A DNA stretch of 64,000 nt from CAYGYG01 sp964354155 (GTDB lineage: Bacteria; Hydrothermota; Tepidihabitantia; SM23-42; CAYGYG01), in the NCBI GenBank assembly GCA_964354155.1, contig CAYGYG010000012.1, positions 1 through 64,000 on the forward strand, read 5' to 3'. The notes below the pieces were generated by a model that was given only the letters and a program-made list of their open reading frames with translations, did not search any database and was not told the origin of the DNA. Below, in pieces: positions 1-8,269 of this stretch. Position 1 is the first letter of the stretch, and the number at the start of each line of letters is the position of its first letter. Both the position numbers and the translations under genes were made by a program.

Positions 1-484
1 GGAGCGTCGCTATGCGGTCGCTAACTAGAATTTACACAAGAATATTGACAGTACCTGGCACTTTCTAGTGCCCCTCCAACTAATAGGGGCTAATAATATT
101 TACCTTCTCCGGGGGGCACTGAGGGGGTATGGGGGAGAGCGCTCCCCCGTGTCCGGGGGGTGCTCAGCGAGTCCGGTGCGTAGGACGAGCGCCGAAGATG
201 GGCTTACCCCCTAGCGGAAGTGCCGCGCCACAAAGCGGCACAGCACTTCTAGGTGAACAAAGTTGGTGCGGCACTGGCGAGGGATCACACCGTTGCGAAT
301 GCCTGGGCCGACGAAAGAGGGTTGAGGAGGTCTTGGCCGATGATCGGCGTAGAGCATCAAGCAGCGCAATGTCATGATGTGCACATGCCGCCAGGCGCGA
401 TCGCGTTTGAACTCAGCGCAATCATTCTGCAATCACCCCAGACAGTGATTCTTTAGCCAAAGACCGGAGCGCTGGACATGTGTT
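1..484. other. Gene-poor, hairpin-rich stretch with no convincing gene
   Basis: No open frame here has a recognisable product or a good ribosome binding site. The short frames on both strands at about 130-456 overlap each other and look like chance. The DNA is instead rich in inverted repeats. Two overlapping stems lie at about 58-90 (GGCACT/AGTGCC, then GCCCCT/AGGGGC). A 7-bp stem with a 4-nt loop lies at 131-148 (GGGGGAG/CTCCCCC), and a long interrupted hairpin lies at 210-253. It could be the end of a structured RNA, or decayed mobile DNA whose rest lies outside the window. Confidence 0.4.
210..253. other. Long interrupted hairpin
   Basis: CCTAG at 210-214 pairs with CTAGG at 249-253. Inside that, AAG pairs with CTT, and TGCCGC pairs with GCGGCA around a loop of about 8 nt, with small bulges. 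No T-tract follows on either strand, so it does not look like an intrinsic terminator. Function unknown. Confidence 0.4.
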
Positions 485-525
485 GTCGTTTAGTTAATTG
501 ACTAAATGACGAAATGAGATATAAT
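485..525 (+). promoter_or_regulatory. Promoter with overlapping palindromic operator for the ArsR-like gene
   Basis: The -35 box TTGACT (498-503) and the perfect -10 TATAAT (520-525) are 16 bp apart. A 26-bp imperfect palindrome (485-510, core TTTAGTTAATTGACTAAA) covers the -35 box, which is a classic position for a repressor site. The start codon is at 531, only 5 nt after the -10 box, so the mRNA is probably leaderless. A second copy of the palindrome lies downstream of the gene. Confidence 0.75.
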
Positions 526-530
526 CGGGG

Positions 531-842
531 ATGGCAAAGAAGAAAATTCCCGAGGTCAGGTATCGAGCATCCCGGGTTTGCCGCACACTCGGCAATCCAA
601 CCGCCTATGAAATGCTGCACATCCTGCGGTCCGGAGCTAGAACTCCCAAACAGTTGGCTTCCGCCCTGGGCGTCTCGGTCGCTGTGGTATCCGACGTGTT
701 GAGGTCGCTGCGACAGCTGGATTTGGTTCGATATGAAGTCAAATGGCGAGAGCGGTTCTACTGGACGAAGTACGACACGGTTCACACCCTGACCGCGGCG
801 CTTGAAGCTCTGATCGAGATCATACTCGCCGACAAGAGCTAG
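531..842 (+). CDS. ArsR-like winged-helix transcriptional regulator
   Basis: This 103-residue protein is the size of an ArsR/SmtB-type repressor. Residues about 15-90 read as a winged helix: a 'TLGNPTAYEMLHIL' helix, 'TPKQLASALGVSVAVVSDVLRSLRQLDLV' as helix-turn-helix, then a basic wing (KWRERFYW). Only one cysteine (Cys17) is present, so thiol-based metal sensing of the classical kind is unlikely and the ligand is unknown. The gene is monocistronic, starts 5 nt after its own TATAAT box, and is bracketed by near-identical 31-bp sequences containing a palindrome. Autorepression by binding that palindrome is inferred. The start ATG is fixed by the promoter; no Shine-Dalgarno is present. Confidence 0.8.
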   Translation: MAKKKIPEVRYRASRVCRTLGNPTAYEMLHILRSGARTPKQLASALGVSVAVVSDVLRSLRQLDLVRYEVKWRERFYWTKYDTVHTLTAALEALIEIILADKS

Positions 843-861
843 GCGTCGTTGTGTTGCCCTC

Positions 862-885
862 TCATTTAGTTAATTAACTAAATGA
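862..885. promoter_or_regulatory. Second copy of the palindromic operator
   Basis: A perfect 24-bp palindrome (TCATTTAGTTAATTAACTAAATGA). With its right flank (ACTAAATGACGAAATGAGA), the block 865-895 repeats 489-519 with one mismatch. No TATAAT follows this copy, so it is probably not a promoter. It could be an auxiliary operator that allows looping over the 376-bp unit, or the far end of a duplicated or mobile cassette. Confidence 0.65.
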
Positions 886-1057
886 CGAAATGAGAAGGCG
901 GATTGCACGCACGCGGCGATGTGGGGCGGAGTACAGCATTGCGTAGTCTGGGCATTGGCTTCGGAGGGAAACTGACGGTAGCAGCGGGGCGCACCGAGTA
1001 ATCATGGTCATTGTCGGGGTACGGGTCCGGGAAGAGCGACCACTGAGATGTGTTTGG

Positions 1058-2266
1058 TTATCTCATGAAGACCAGCCGCTTCGTCGAGACTTCCGAATCG
1101 GTCTTGATTCGAACGAAGTGGACCCCAGACGAAAGAGTTTTTGGCCACAGGATAATAGCACCGCGACCAGAATATCCACATACCGGGAAAACTGCGGCTC
1201 TCCTTCCTGCAATATCAAAGATCTCGATCTCGATCTTCTCACGAACCGGCAAGGAGTAGTGAACGACTATCCTGCCTCTGGCGGGATTTTGACCGAGTCT
1301 GATTTCTCGCGCCAACGGTAGCAGTACTCTTCCCTCTTCGATTTGAGAAGACCATTCAGCGTCATACCAGGATTGAGCAGAATCAGCATGGCGTTCAATC
1401 GCGGCTGAATCATAACCGCCGATGATGGCAAAGACGATTTTGACCCATTGACCTCGAATTAGATTGAAAGGTCCGGCAGAGACGCACATTGAATAGTCGT
1501 ATGCCCTGGTTGTATTAGGGAGACGAATTGTGCCATTCAGGAATAGCCATTTTGTCCGCTCGGTCATTCCGGTTGCCGGATAAACGTAGAGGGCGTGGTA
1601 AATGAATGAATTGTTGGCAGAGGTCCGCGGGTCTAAAAGCTTTACGCCCACGCACGGATTCTGACTACTTGATGATGGCCACATGTAGGTCAGTCTTCGG
1701 GATGCGTCGGTTCGACCCCAGTTCGAAGTAGGAGATGCCCCAAGGTCAAAATCGAGCATAACGCCGACATAGACGTTATTCAGCGTGTCGCCATACTTGT
1801 TCCAGACGTCATACCGGATGATAACAAAGTCATCGAATTCTGTGAGCGGAGCGCCGCGACCAGCTGGCATCACATAGACTTTGAAACCTTGCGACCGCGT
1901 AGGCGAACCCGAATCAACCATACTGCCATAGTACATTTCATGGGCTCCGTACAATGGTGGTATCACATCAATAAAGGTATCGGAAGGAACCCAATCCCAG
2001 TGAATTTGAGTGGCGGGTGCTCCATAAAAGTGATCGTGGACTGTGCTTTCAGAGTTTGCTACAAGAAAGGCTCCGTGATACAGACAACTTGGCGTTCCTT
2101 TAGGATACTGAAAGCCGTAGCCTGTTCCTGTGTCTGGAGAGGTGACCCCGATGCCACCGAATAAATTCACACTTAGTGCGCAATTCCCCGTATCAACGGT
2201 TACAGAATATCTTTGCGACCAGACCAGAACCGTGGCACAAAACAAAAGAAGACAGGTTACCTTCAT
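1058..2266 (-). CDS. Secreted protein: C25-associated module plus T9SS-type sorting tail
   Basis: A 402-residue protein with a Sec signal peptide (residues 1-17). Residues about 25-310 form a module also found at the C-terminal side of the 1150-residue peptidase at 56191-59643 and in the partial gene at 62930-64000. Shared landmarks are a DDFVII-YD motif, LLDPRT-x-x-N, TGMTE, SAGP-N, and a closing HADSAQSWYD motif. Residues about 325-402 are a 'Por' secretion tail (NPARG..., YSLP, FDIAGR, GVHFVRI). It is 17 nt downstream of the C25-like gene, in the same operon, with AGGATG before its ATG. The two proteins (757 + 402) together match the fused paralogue (1150). Function of the module is unknown; cell-surface or secreted location is inferred. 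Confidence 0.8.
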   Translation of the reverse strand: MKVTCLLLFCATVLVWSQRYSVTVDTGNCALSVNLFGGIGVTSPDTGTGYGFQYPKGTPSCLYHGAFLVANSESTVHDHFYGAPATQIHWDWVPSDTFIDVIPPLYGAHEMYYGSMVDSGSPTRSQGFKVYVMPAGRGAPLTEFDDFVIIRYDVWNKYGDTLNNVYVGVMLDFDLGASPTSNWGRTDASRRLTYMWPSSSSQNPCVGVKLLDPRTSANNSFIYHALYVYPATGMTERTKWLFLNGTIRLPNTTRAYDYSMCVSAGPFNLIRGQWVKIVFAIIGGYDSAAIERHADSAQSWYDAEWSSQIEEGRVLLPLAREIRLGQNPARGRIVVHYSLPVREKIEIEIFDIAGRRAAVFPVCGYSGRGAIILWPKTLSSGVHFVRIKTDSEVSTKRLVFMR

Positions 2267-2283
2267 TTTTCATCCTTTAATAC

Positions 2284-4557
2284 TTAATTACCCAGATAAA
2301 TGACACTTTCAGTCCGGCTATTTTTGTATGTTTCGATTTTGATGAAATAAATTCCACCCGGGAGATTCTTCGGTCGCCAGATAAGATTTCCGATTCCCGC
2401 AAACTCGCCACGGGCAATTGTGGCGATATTTCTGCCAGTGATATCGAACGCTTCTATGGTAATCTTTTCGCGCGCCGGCAGAGAATAGCGAATACTTAGC
2501 TTATCTCGTACCGGATTGCTGAGAATTCTGATTTCTCTGGCCGGGGGTGATGACCGTTCATCTTCCTCTATTGATACAGTACAAGAACTTTCATAAGGAA
2601 GATGATTTTTGGCGGTGACAGTAACTAACATCTGGCCGTCAGTTAATGGATTTATTGATAAGGTTCCGTTACCTGAAGCATCAGTTAAACCGTAGGCATA
2701 GGCCTCATCGCCCTTCCATAAGCAGACTAAGGCATTAGCCAGAGGATTGCCGCTGGAGCGAACCGTTATGGTGTAGTTCTGCGGTCCCCTGGGAATAGTG
2801 CGCACGTGGGTAACCATTAGCGTGCATGGTTTCAAGCCCCACATTGGTAATTCCGGGTCACCAAGGAGATTTAACTCATAATAGCACCAGCGCCAAACTG
2901 CTTGATTATAGGCACTGTTACGAAACACATGTTTGGAGATAGCGTTGGTTTTGCCAATCTCAAAATTAAATGTATCTGTCTTGAAGAAGTTCTCGTAGAA
3001 TCTGATATCAAGCTGTTCGGAAGGCCCGGCCGGTCCACTTCCATATCCCCAGGCCAATCTTGAATTAAAAATCCCGCAAATCGCCCCGCCATTGGGTGCA
3101 TTTACGAAATATTCAGCAAAGCAGTCGTTAATTTCAAATGCACCACAAGAACCCGCCATTGCATTTGCGATGATGTATTTTTGGGTGTTAGTTAAATTGT
3201 AAACGTCGTTACTGTTTACTATGCAGTTACCAGCATCACCTCTGCAGACAAAATGGACGAATCCTACACCGGTTCTTAGAGTTTCACGGCACGCTTCTCG
3301 TGTAAGTTGACCTTGAGATTCGTACATTTTCCTGATAATCCAAGGTGGTACTGGTGGGAGTCGAGCAATTATATTCTGCGTGCTGTCACCGGGCCAGCCC
3401 GACCAAAGCATTTGGCAAGGAAGAAACAGTCTTATCATATAGTTTAGCTCAGGTTGCTTCTCGTAAGTCGTGTCTTTTAAGACGAAAGTGTTTGCCTGAC
3501 TTATAGTATCAATTGAAGCACGGCCAAGATAGACATCATAATACAGGTCTACAGTATCACCGTTAAAAGGGCATTCGCCAAAGATATTATTCCGATTACC
3601 ATCGTAGGACCATTGCAGGTCGGCGAAATATAAATCAGAAGGAATGTAATCAGTAGTTCCACCGGCATTTACATAAAGGGTACGGTAAGGCACAACGCCT
3701 ATGTCGCCGGCCAGCAACACCCACTTGGTCCCTTTATTCTGCCAGTAATCACGGATGCAGTTCCGAACTTTCTCGGCATTATCCCTGCCTGGATAACGTG
3801 GATAAATGCTGTCAGTTGACAAGATTCTTGTATAATATCCTTTCTTGGTCTTCCAGTCAGCAACAGGTTGAAGTGTAGCGACATATGGACTGCCAGTTAT
3901 AATTAGGTAGTCAGCGCTGTCACGAATTATCTTAACGCCTGGTGCCCACCTTATCAGGTCTTCAGGATTGACGACCACGCCTTTGACATCATTGCCAAAG
4001 AATTCAACCTGGTCCTTGCTCAAGGAAATGAGTTCGTGCCGGCCTTCCTCGTAATTTATCTTTACGGTGAGCTCGGTGTAGAACCGGAGTTTCTTCTCGG
4101 CCGGGATGTAATGGACCGGGTAGAGGGTGATGCCAGCTATACGATAACCGCTCATGCAGCCGGTGGCTGTAAAATCAGCCAGCTTACCGGGATAGAGCTC
4201 TTTTGAATTGTAGACCGCCGGGTTAGGCTGGGTCAGTTCCATACCTTCAGTAATCAGGGAGAGGGGTATTGGCTTCTGACTTGGAAGAATGTTGAAGGAG
4301 CCGGCAAGATCTTTTACTTCATAGGAAAGAACCTCAATTGAGGTGATCTCCGCGGTCGGGGGTAAAAGCAGAGTGTAATCGGCTTGCGGAAGGGCTGGGT
4401 TCCCGACTTCAGAAGTATAAAGATTGCCGGGTAGCGAAATCAGATCATAGCCATTCACCTTGCTGGTTGCTATCTCGTAGGGCGAGAAGACGAAAGTCCG
4501 CGACACCGTCCCGGCGGTGACGACAAGTGGAATAAGAACAACCATCAGATACTTCAT
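2284..4557 (-). CDS. Gingipain-like (C25) peptidase homologue, probably inactive
   Basis: This 757-residue secreted protein has a signal peptide (1-16), a gingipain-type propeptide region (about 20-205, 'EVGNPALPQADY'), a C25 caspase-like domain (about 210-570), an Ig-like domain (about 585-665) and a Por sorting tail (about 675-757). C25 enzymes cut after Arg or Lys with a His in a GHG motif and a Cys about 30 residues later. Here GHG is replaced by CRG (Arg439), and the position of the nucleophile Cys reads Gly469 (AGSCGAF), leaving only the next Cys471. The fused paralogue at 56191-59643 keeps His434 and Cys466. I infer a pseudoprotease, perhaps a binding or scaffold protein. GGAGGA precedes the start, and a promoter lies about 65 nt upstream. 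Confidence 0.85.
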   Translation of the reverse strand: MKYLMVVLIPLVVTAGTVSRTFVFSPYEIATSKVNGYDLISLPGNLYTSEVGNPALPQADYTLLLPPTAEITSIEVLSYEVKDLAGSFNILPSQKPIPLSLITEGMELTQPNPAVYNSKELYPGKLADFTATGCMSGYRIAGITLYPVHYIPAEKKLRFYTELTVKINYEEGRHELISLSKDQVEFFGNDVKGVVVNPEDLIRWAPGVKIIRDSADYLIITGSPYVATLQPVADWKTKKGYYTRILSTDSIYPRYPGRDNAEKVRNCIRDYWQNKGTKWVLLAGDIGVVPYRTLYVNAGGTTDYIPSDLYFADLQWSYDGNRNNIFGECPFNGDTVDLYYDVYLGRASIDTISQANTFVLKDTTYEKQPELNYMIRLFLPCQMLWSGWPGDSTQNIIARLPPVPPWIIRKMYESQGQLTREACRETLRTGVGFVHFVCRGDAGNCIVNSNDVYNLTNTQKYIIANAMAGSCGAFEINDCFAEYFVNAPNGGAICGIFNSRLAWGYGSGPAGPSEQLDIRFYENFFKTDTFNFEIGKTNAISKHVFRNSAYNQAVWRWCYYELNLLGDPELPMWGLKPCTLMVTHVRTIPRGPQNYTITVRSSGNPLANALVCLWKGDEAYAYGLTDASGNGTLSINPLTDGQMLVTVTAKNHLPYESSCTVSIEEDERSSPPAREIRILSNPVRDKLSIRYSLPAREKITIEAFDITGRNIATIARGEFAGIGNLIWRPKNLPGGIYFIKIETYKNSRTESVIYLGN

Positions 4558-4617
4558 TGATCCTCCGAATCAAGGGGAGACTTTCTGATCTCCGCATCGG
4601 ACTTAATGACTAACCAA

Positions 4618-4646
4618 ATATTATAGCTAACTATGGAGGAAGTCAA
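4618..4646 (-). promoter_or_regulatory. Promoter of the C25-like operon
   Basis: On the minus strand, TTGACT (4641-4646) is followed after 15 bp by TATAAT (4620-4625), or after 17 bp by the overlapping TAATAT. The leader is about 55 nt and carries GGAGGA just before the start codon, so this unit is not leaderless. Confidence 0.6.
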
Positions 4647-4945
4647 GAGCAAAGTTCCATTGGCACTGCCAGTATTGTTGCAACGGGTCGGCGGGCTCAA
4701 ATCTTCTTTGAGAGATTCTGATAAAGACCAGAAATCTTCGATTACGGCGCCTTACTAAGGACTACAATGATGGTAATTGCTGTGATATCATCCCCATCAT
4801 TGCTATATCACTGTAATCTAGAGAGCGATGAGTATTATTTTCAGAGCTCTCTTTGAAGAGTGTTAAGTCCATTAATTAGTTTGAGGACGTATTCGCTTCT
4901 CTGCCGGACGTGCGCGGCGGGCGCGGGCCAGAGAGCCCGTGACTC
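4647..4945. other. Intergenic region with inverted repeats
   Basis: No gene is seen. CAATGATGG (4765-4773) pairs perfectly with CCATCATTG (4794-4802). AGAGAGC (4820-4826) pairs with GCTCTCT (4846-4852). A short GC stem (CGGGC/GCCCG, about 4922-4937) lies just past the end of the cyclase gene. These may end transcription of the minus-strand operon coming from the right, but there is no clean T-tract. Confidence 0.4.
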
Positions 4946-6337
4946 TTAGAAGGGTTTAGCGTTGCGCAGCTGCTTGAGCTGATAGGCTTTGACGGGCTGG
5001 GCCTTGCCTCTGATTTTGATCAGCGGCAGTTCCTCGGCGATGATCATGTCCTTGGTCGCTTCGTAGACGTCCTCGGAGATGATGATCGGCACGTTATTCT
5101 CGTTGGCGTATGATTGCAGTCGCGATGCTAAGTTGACGCTGTCGCCGATGACCGTGTAGTCCATGCGTTCCTGGGAACCGATGTTGCCGGCAATCGCGGT
5201 TCCGAGGTTCACTCCGATGCCGATGTAGATTGGCTCCTTTCCCTGCTCCAGCCGCTTCAGATTCATCTTGTCGACTTCCTGCTGAATCTCGACTGATGTC
5301 AGCACCGCGCGTTTGACCGAATCCTTGAGGTCGACCGGGGCTCCGAAGACGGCCATGAGGCAGTCGCCGATAAACTTGTCGAGTGTCCCTTGATGACGAA
5401 ACACGACGTCAGTCATCTTGCCCAAGTACTGATTCAACATCGCGACAACTTCCTCGGGCGGCAAGCGTTCGGTCATGGGAGTGAAGCCGCGTACGTCGGC
5501 AAAGAGGACCGCGACTTTCCGCTTTTCTCCTTTGAGACCGGACATGTACTTGCCTGGTTCGCGGAGAATCTCCTCGGCAACTTGCTTCGAGACATAGCGC
5601 CGGAATGCATCCTTGATCAATTCCTTTTCCCTGAGACTCTCCACCATTGAGTTGAACGCCGAGGTCAGGGTGCCGATTTCATCGCGGCTCTTGCTCTTGA
5701 TATGGAAGTTCAGATTGCCCCCGGCCACTGCCTTGACGCCCTCAACTAGACTGCGCAGCGGCCCGGTGATGAAATGAGAAAGGAACGAAGCGCCCAGGAC
5801 GCCAATCAGCAGGGCGACCAGTGCAATGACGAGGACGACGGTCACGGTCAGGGTCAGAGTCTCTTTCAGACGCTGGCGGGAAACCCCGACATGGAGTTCA
5901 CCGATTTTCTTGCCGGCGGATTTGATCGGCACGCCGATGTCGGCAATCTCAACTCCGGTTGACATCGTGTAGACTTGAGAGAGCAGGCTGTCGGCGCCTA
6001 ACGGCCGTAGACCCGGGGGGGGATTGTAGGGCTTGCCCCACCACCGCTCCATCTCGTTATGGGCCCGGATCGAATTCGTCTGATCGACGATGAGGGCGTA
6101 GAGAATGTCCTCGCCCTTGACTGCGTTGCTCATGAACTGGGCCAGGTATAAATCGTCCTTTATTGCCAGAGGGTCGACGCTGATCTCGGCGATGGTCCGG
6201 GCAATGCTTTCGCCCCGCAGTTCGATCTCCCGCTGCATGGCATTGCGCACCAGCTGGATAATGATGCCGCCCATCAGGACCGTGATGACGAAGATCAAGA
6301 CAATGGTCAGGAGGCTAAGTCGGGCGCGGAGTTTCAT
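4946..6337 (-). CDS. Membrane-bound class III adenylate/guanylate cyclase with HAMP domain
   Basis: The 463-residue protein has a TM helix (about 8-30), an extracytoplasmic sensor region (about 31-165), a second TM helix (about 167-190), a HAMP linker (about 190-245) and a class III cyclase domain (about 272-450). The two metal-binding aspartates are present (Asp281 in FADVRGF, Asp325 in FIGD), as is the substrate-selecting Lys321 and the DYTVIGDSVNLASRL block. It should therefore be catalytic and make cAMP, the Lys favouring ATP. It is the last gene of an operon with an outer-membrane PorV/TPR protein (12 nt away) and a giant secreted protein, which suggests the sensor reports on envelope or surface state. 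Confidence 0.9.
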   Translation of the reverse strand: MKLRARLSLLTIVLIFVITVLMGGIIIQLVRNAMQREIELRGESIARTIAEISVDPLAIKDDLYLAQFMSNAVKGEDILYALIVDQTNSIRAHNEMERWWGKPYNPPPGLRPLGADSLLSQVYTMSTGVEIADIGVPIKSAGKKIGELHVGVSRQRLKETLTLTVTVVLVIALVALLIGVLGASFLSHFITGPLRSLVEGVKAVAGGNLNFHIKSKSRDEIGTLTSAFNSMVESLREKELIKDAFRRYVSKQVAEEILREPGKYMSGLKGEKRKVAVLFADVRGFTPMTERLPPEEVVAMLNQYLGKMTDVVFRHQGTLDKFIGDCLMAVFGAPVDLKDSVKRAVLTSVEIQQEVDKMNLKRLEQGKEPIYIGIGVNLGTAIAGNIGSQERMDYTVIGDSVNLASRLQSYANENNVPIIISEDVYEATKDMIIAEELPLIKIRGKAQPVKAYQLKQLRNAKPF

Positions 6338-6349
6338 CGGACTGCGTTT

Positions 6350-8269
6350 CTAGGGTTGCTTGTATTCAGCGAGCCGCTTCCGGGCCCGGTCGATATTCCG
6401 GGCGATGTTTTCATATTTCGGGTCAATCTCGGCGATTTTGTTCCAGAAGAGCAAGGCCGATTTGAAATCGTTGTCGGTGTAGGAATTGATACCTTTCAGG
6501 TAGAGGTCGGCCAAATACTTTTTGTCGTACCGTCCTTTCGGTTTCAATCGTTGCACGTAGTCAAGCGCGGTCCGGTTCTTCGGGTCCCAGCTCAGCACCT
6601 GTCGGAAGCTTTCCTCGGCGGCGGCGAAGTCTTTCCGGTTGTAGAAATCAACCGCCTTCTCCAGCGTCTGGCTCAACTCGCGTCTGAGGTTGTCGAGGAT
6701 TCTTTTCTTCAGGTCGGCGGCCATGGTGCTGGCCGGCTCCAGGTTCAAAACCCGGTTGGCGGAAGTGAGGGCTTGGTCCCATTCTTTGCGGTCGAATGAG
6801 GTCTGGGCCGCCAGGAGATGCTTGGTTACTGCCTCACTGAGCTTGACTTGAGCCCGCAAGATGTACTCCTGACTCTCCTGGTGATTGGGGTTGGTGGCCA
6901 GGACCGCCTTCCATTCATCGATCGCCTTGCGGTAATCGCCGCGGCTGTAGTAGTTGACGCCGCTCTGGAAGCGCTGTGCGACTGCTTGAGGCACTTTCGG
7001 GACGAGGGCGGCGCTTATTCGATTGCGCCAGTTGATTAACTCCTGGTTGGTCGGGGCCAGAGTGAGAGCTTGGCTGAATTCATAGTAGGCGTTGACCATG
7101 TCGCCGGTGTTATAGTGGACAATACCACGGTTGGCGTGGTCGGTCACCGCCTGCGCCGTCTTCAGCCGCCGGGCTTCGTCCATCTTGACTTGCGCGTCGG
7201 CTAATTCCGGGTCCCAGGTCAAGGCCTTGTCAAAGGCGTCGATACTCTCATCGAACTCCTTCCGTGCCAGGTAGTCAAGGCCGCGCCGGTAGAAAGACTC
7301 GCCCATCATCTTTTCTTTCTTCTTAAGCTCTTCCATCATCAGTTTGACCAGCGCTTCTTCTTTATCCTGCAGGGCGCCCTGGGTATAGGTGAGCGAGACG
7401 CGATGGGTATTGCCCAGGTCGCCGTACGGAGCGATGGAGTAGTCGACACCGAATTCCCTGAACTTTACGCCCAGTCCGGTGGCCAGCCCCGCAATGACAC
7501 CGGCATCCTGGCTGCCGCTTCGATAGCCGCCGCGGATCCCCAGGACCCGGGCGATTTCGTACTCAGCACCAAAGCGAATCTCGAGGGCCTCGGAACGGAC
7601 GCTAACCAAGTCGAGCCCGAATCGGAGCGAGTTGTCCAACAGCGCCGCACCGACGCCTCCCCTTATCGTCAGGGGCAGGCTGGTGTTCCTTGTCTCATAG
7701 CCTATGGCGGGGCCGATGTTCTGGACGGCGAAGTTGACATTCAGCCACTTGAGGGCGAGGAAGGACGCACCGACGTCGGCTGCGCCGCCCGCGCAATCCC
7801 GGTCGTGAACGCGGCGGTAAATCCCCTTGAGCGTCAGACCGACGCCGAGCTTGTCGGCGAATCGCCGGCTGATACTGCCCAGCAAGGAGAAATCGTAGGC
7901 GCTGAAGAGCTGACCGGTCGGAATTGAGTCGTCGGCGTATTCAAGGTCATTCATATAGAGCAGGAGGGCGCCAAGCCCGAATGCTCCAAAGTGCGGCAGC
8001 GGTTTGGTGACACCGAAAGTCTCGTAGCGGATGGTTTGTAGCCACTCGGCATGCGTCAGGCCGAACTCAAGATTGTTTTTGAAGGCTAAGAGCGCGGGGT
8101 TGTAGAAAATGCTGTTTACGCTGCCGGTCGGAATGCCGGCCATGCCGACCTCGCGTGCCCCGGAATCAAGCAGCAGGAACCGGCCGCCGGTCTGGGCGGT
8201 CGGGATCGCCGCCGCGCCGAGAAGCATGACTACGATCCAGGTTTTGGTTGGTCGGAGCATCTTCTTCAT
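6350..8269 (-). CDS. PorV/UPF0164-like outer membrane protein with C-terminal TPR repeats
   Basis: The 639-residue protein has a signal peptide (1-25). Residues about 28-300 resemble the PorV/PorQ family beta-barrels ('VGMAGIPTGSVNSIFYNPALL' region, many alternating strands). Residues about 315-635 are tetratricopeptide repeats in three or more groups (for example RGLDYLARKEFDESIDAF and FYNRKDFAAAEESF). PorV is the outer-membrane partner that hands cargo from the type IX translocon to the surface. A barrel joined to periplasmic TPRs would give a docking platform. The start overlaps the stop of the giant-protein gene by 4 nt (ATGA), so translation is likely coupled. Confidence 0.8.
   Translation of the reverse strand: MKKMLRPTKTWIVVMLLGAAAIPTAQTGGRFLLLDSGAREVGMAGIPTGSVNSIFYNPALLAFKNNLEFGLTHAEWLQTIRYETFGVTKPLPHFGAFGLGALLLYMNDLEYADDSIPTGQLFSAYDFSLLGSISRRFADKLGVGLTLKGIYRRVHDRDCAGGAADVGASFLALKWLNVNFAVQNIGPAIGYETRNTSLPLTIRGGVGAALLDNSLRFGLDLVSVRSEALEIRFGAEYEIARVLGIRGGYRSGSQDAGVIAGLATGLGVKFREFGVDYSIAPYGDLGNTHRVSLTYTQGALQDKEEALVKLMMEELKKKEKMMGESFYRRGLDYLARKEFDESIDAFDKALTWDPELADAQVKMDEARRLKTAQAVTDHANRGIVHYNTGDMVNAYYEFSQALTLAPTNQELINWRNRISAALVPKVPQAVAQRFQSGVNYYSRGDYRKAIDEWKAVLATNPNHQESQEYILRAQVKLSEAVTKHLLAAQTSFDRKEWDQALTSANRVLNLEPASTMAADLKKRILDNLRRELSQTLEKAVDFYNRKDFAAAEESFRQVLSWDPKNRTALDYVQRLKPKGRYDKKYLADLYLKGINSYTDNDFKSALLFWNKIAEIDPKYENIARNIDRARKRLAEYKQP

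Noticed and set aside
129..456. Short frames on both strands at the left edge as possible small proteins or a transposase remnant
   Set aside because: They overlap each other, lack ribosome binding sites and show no family motif.
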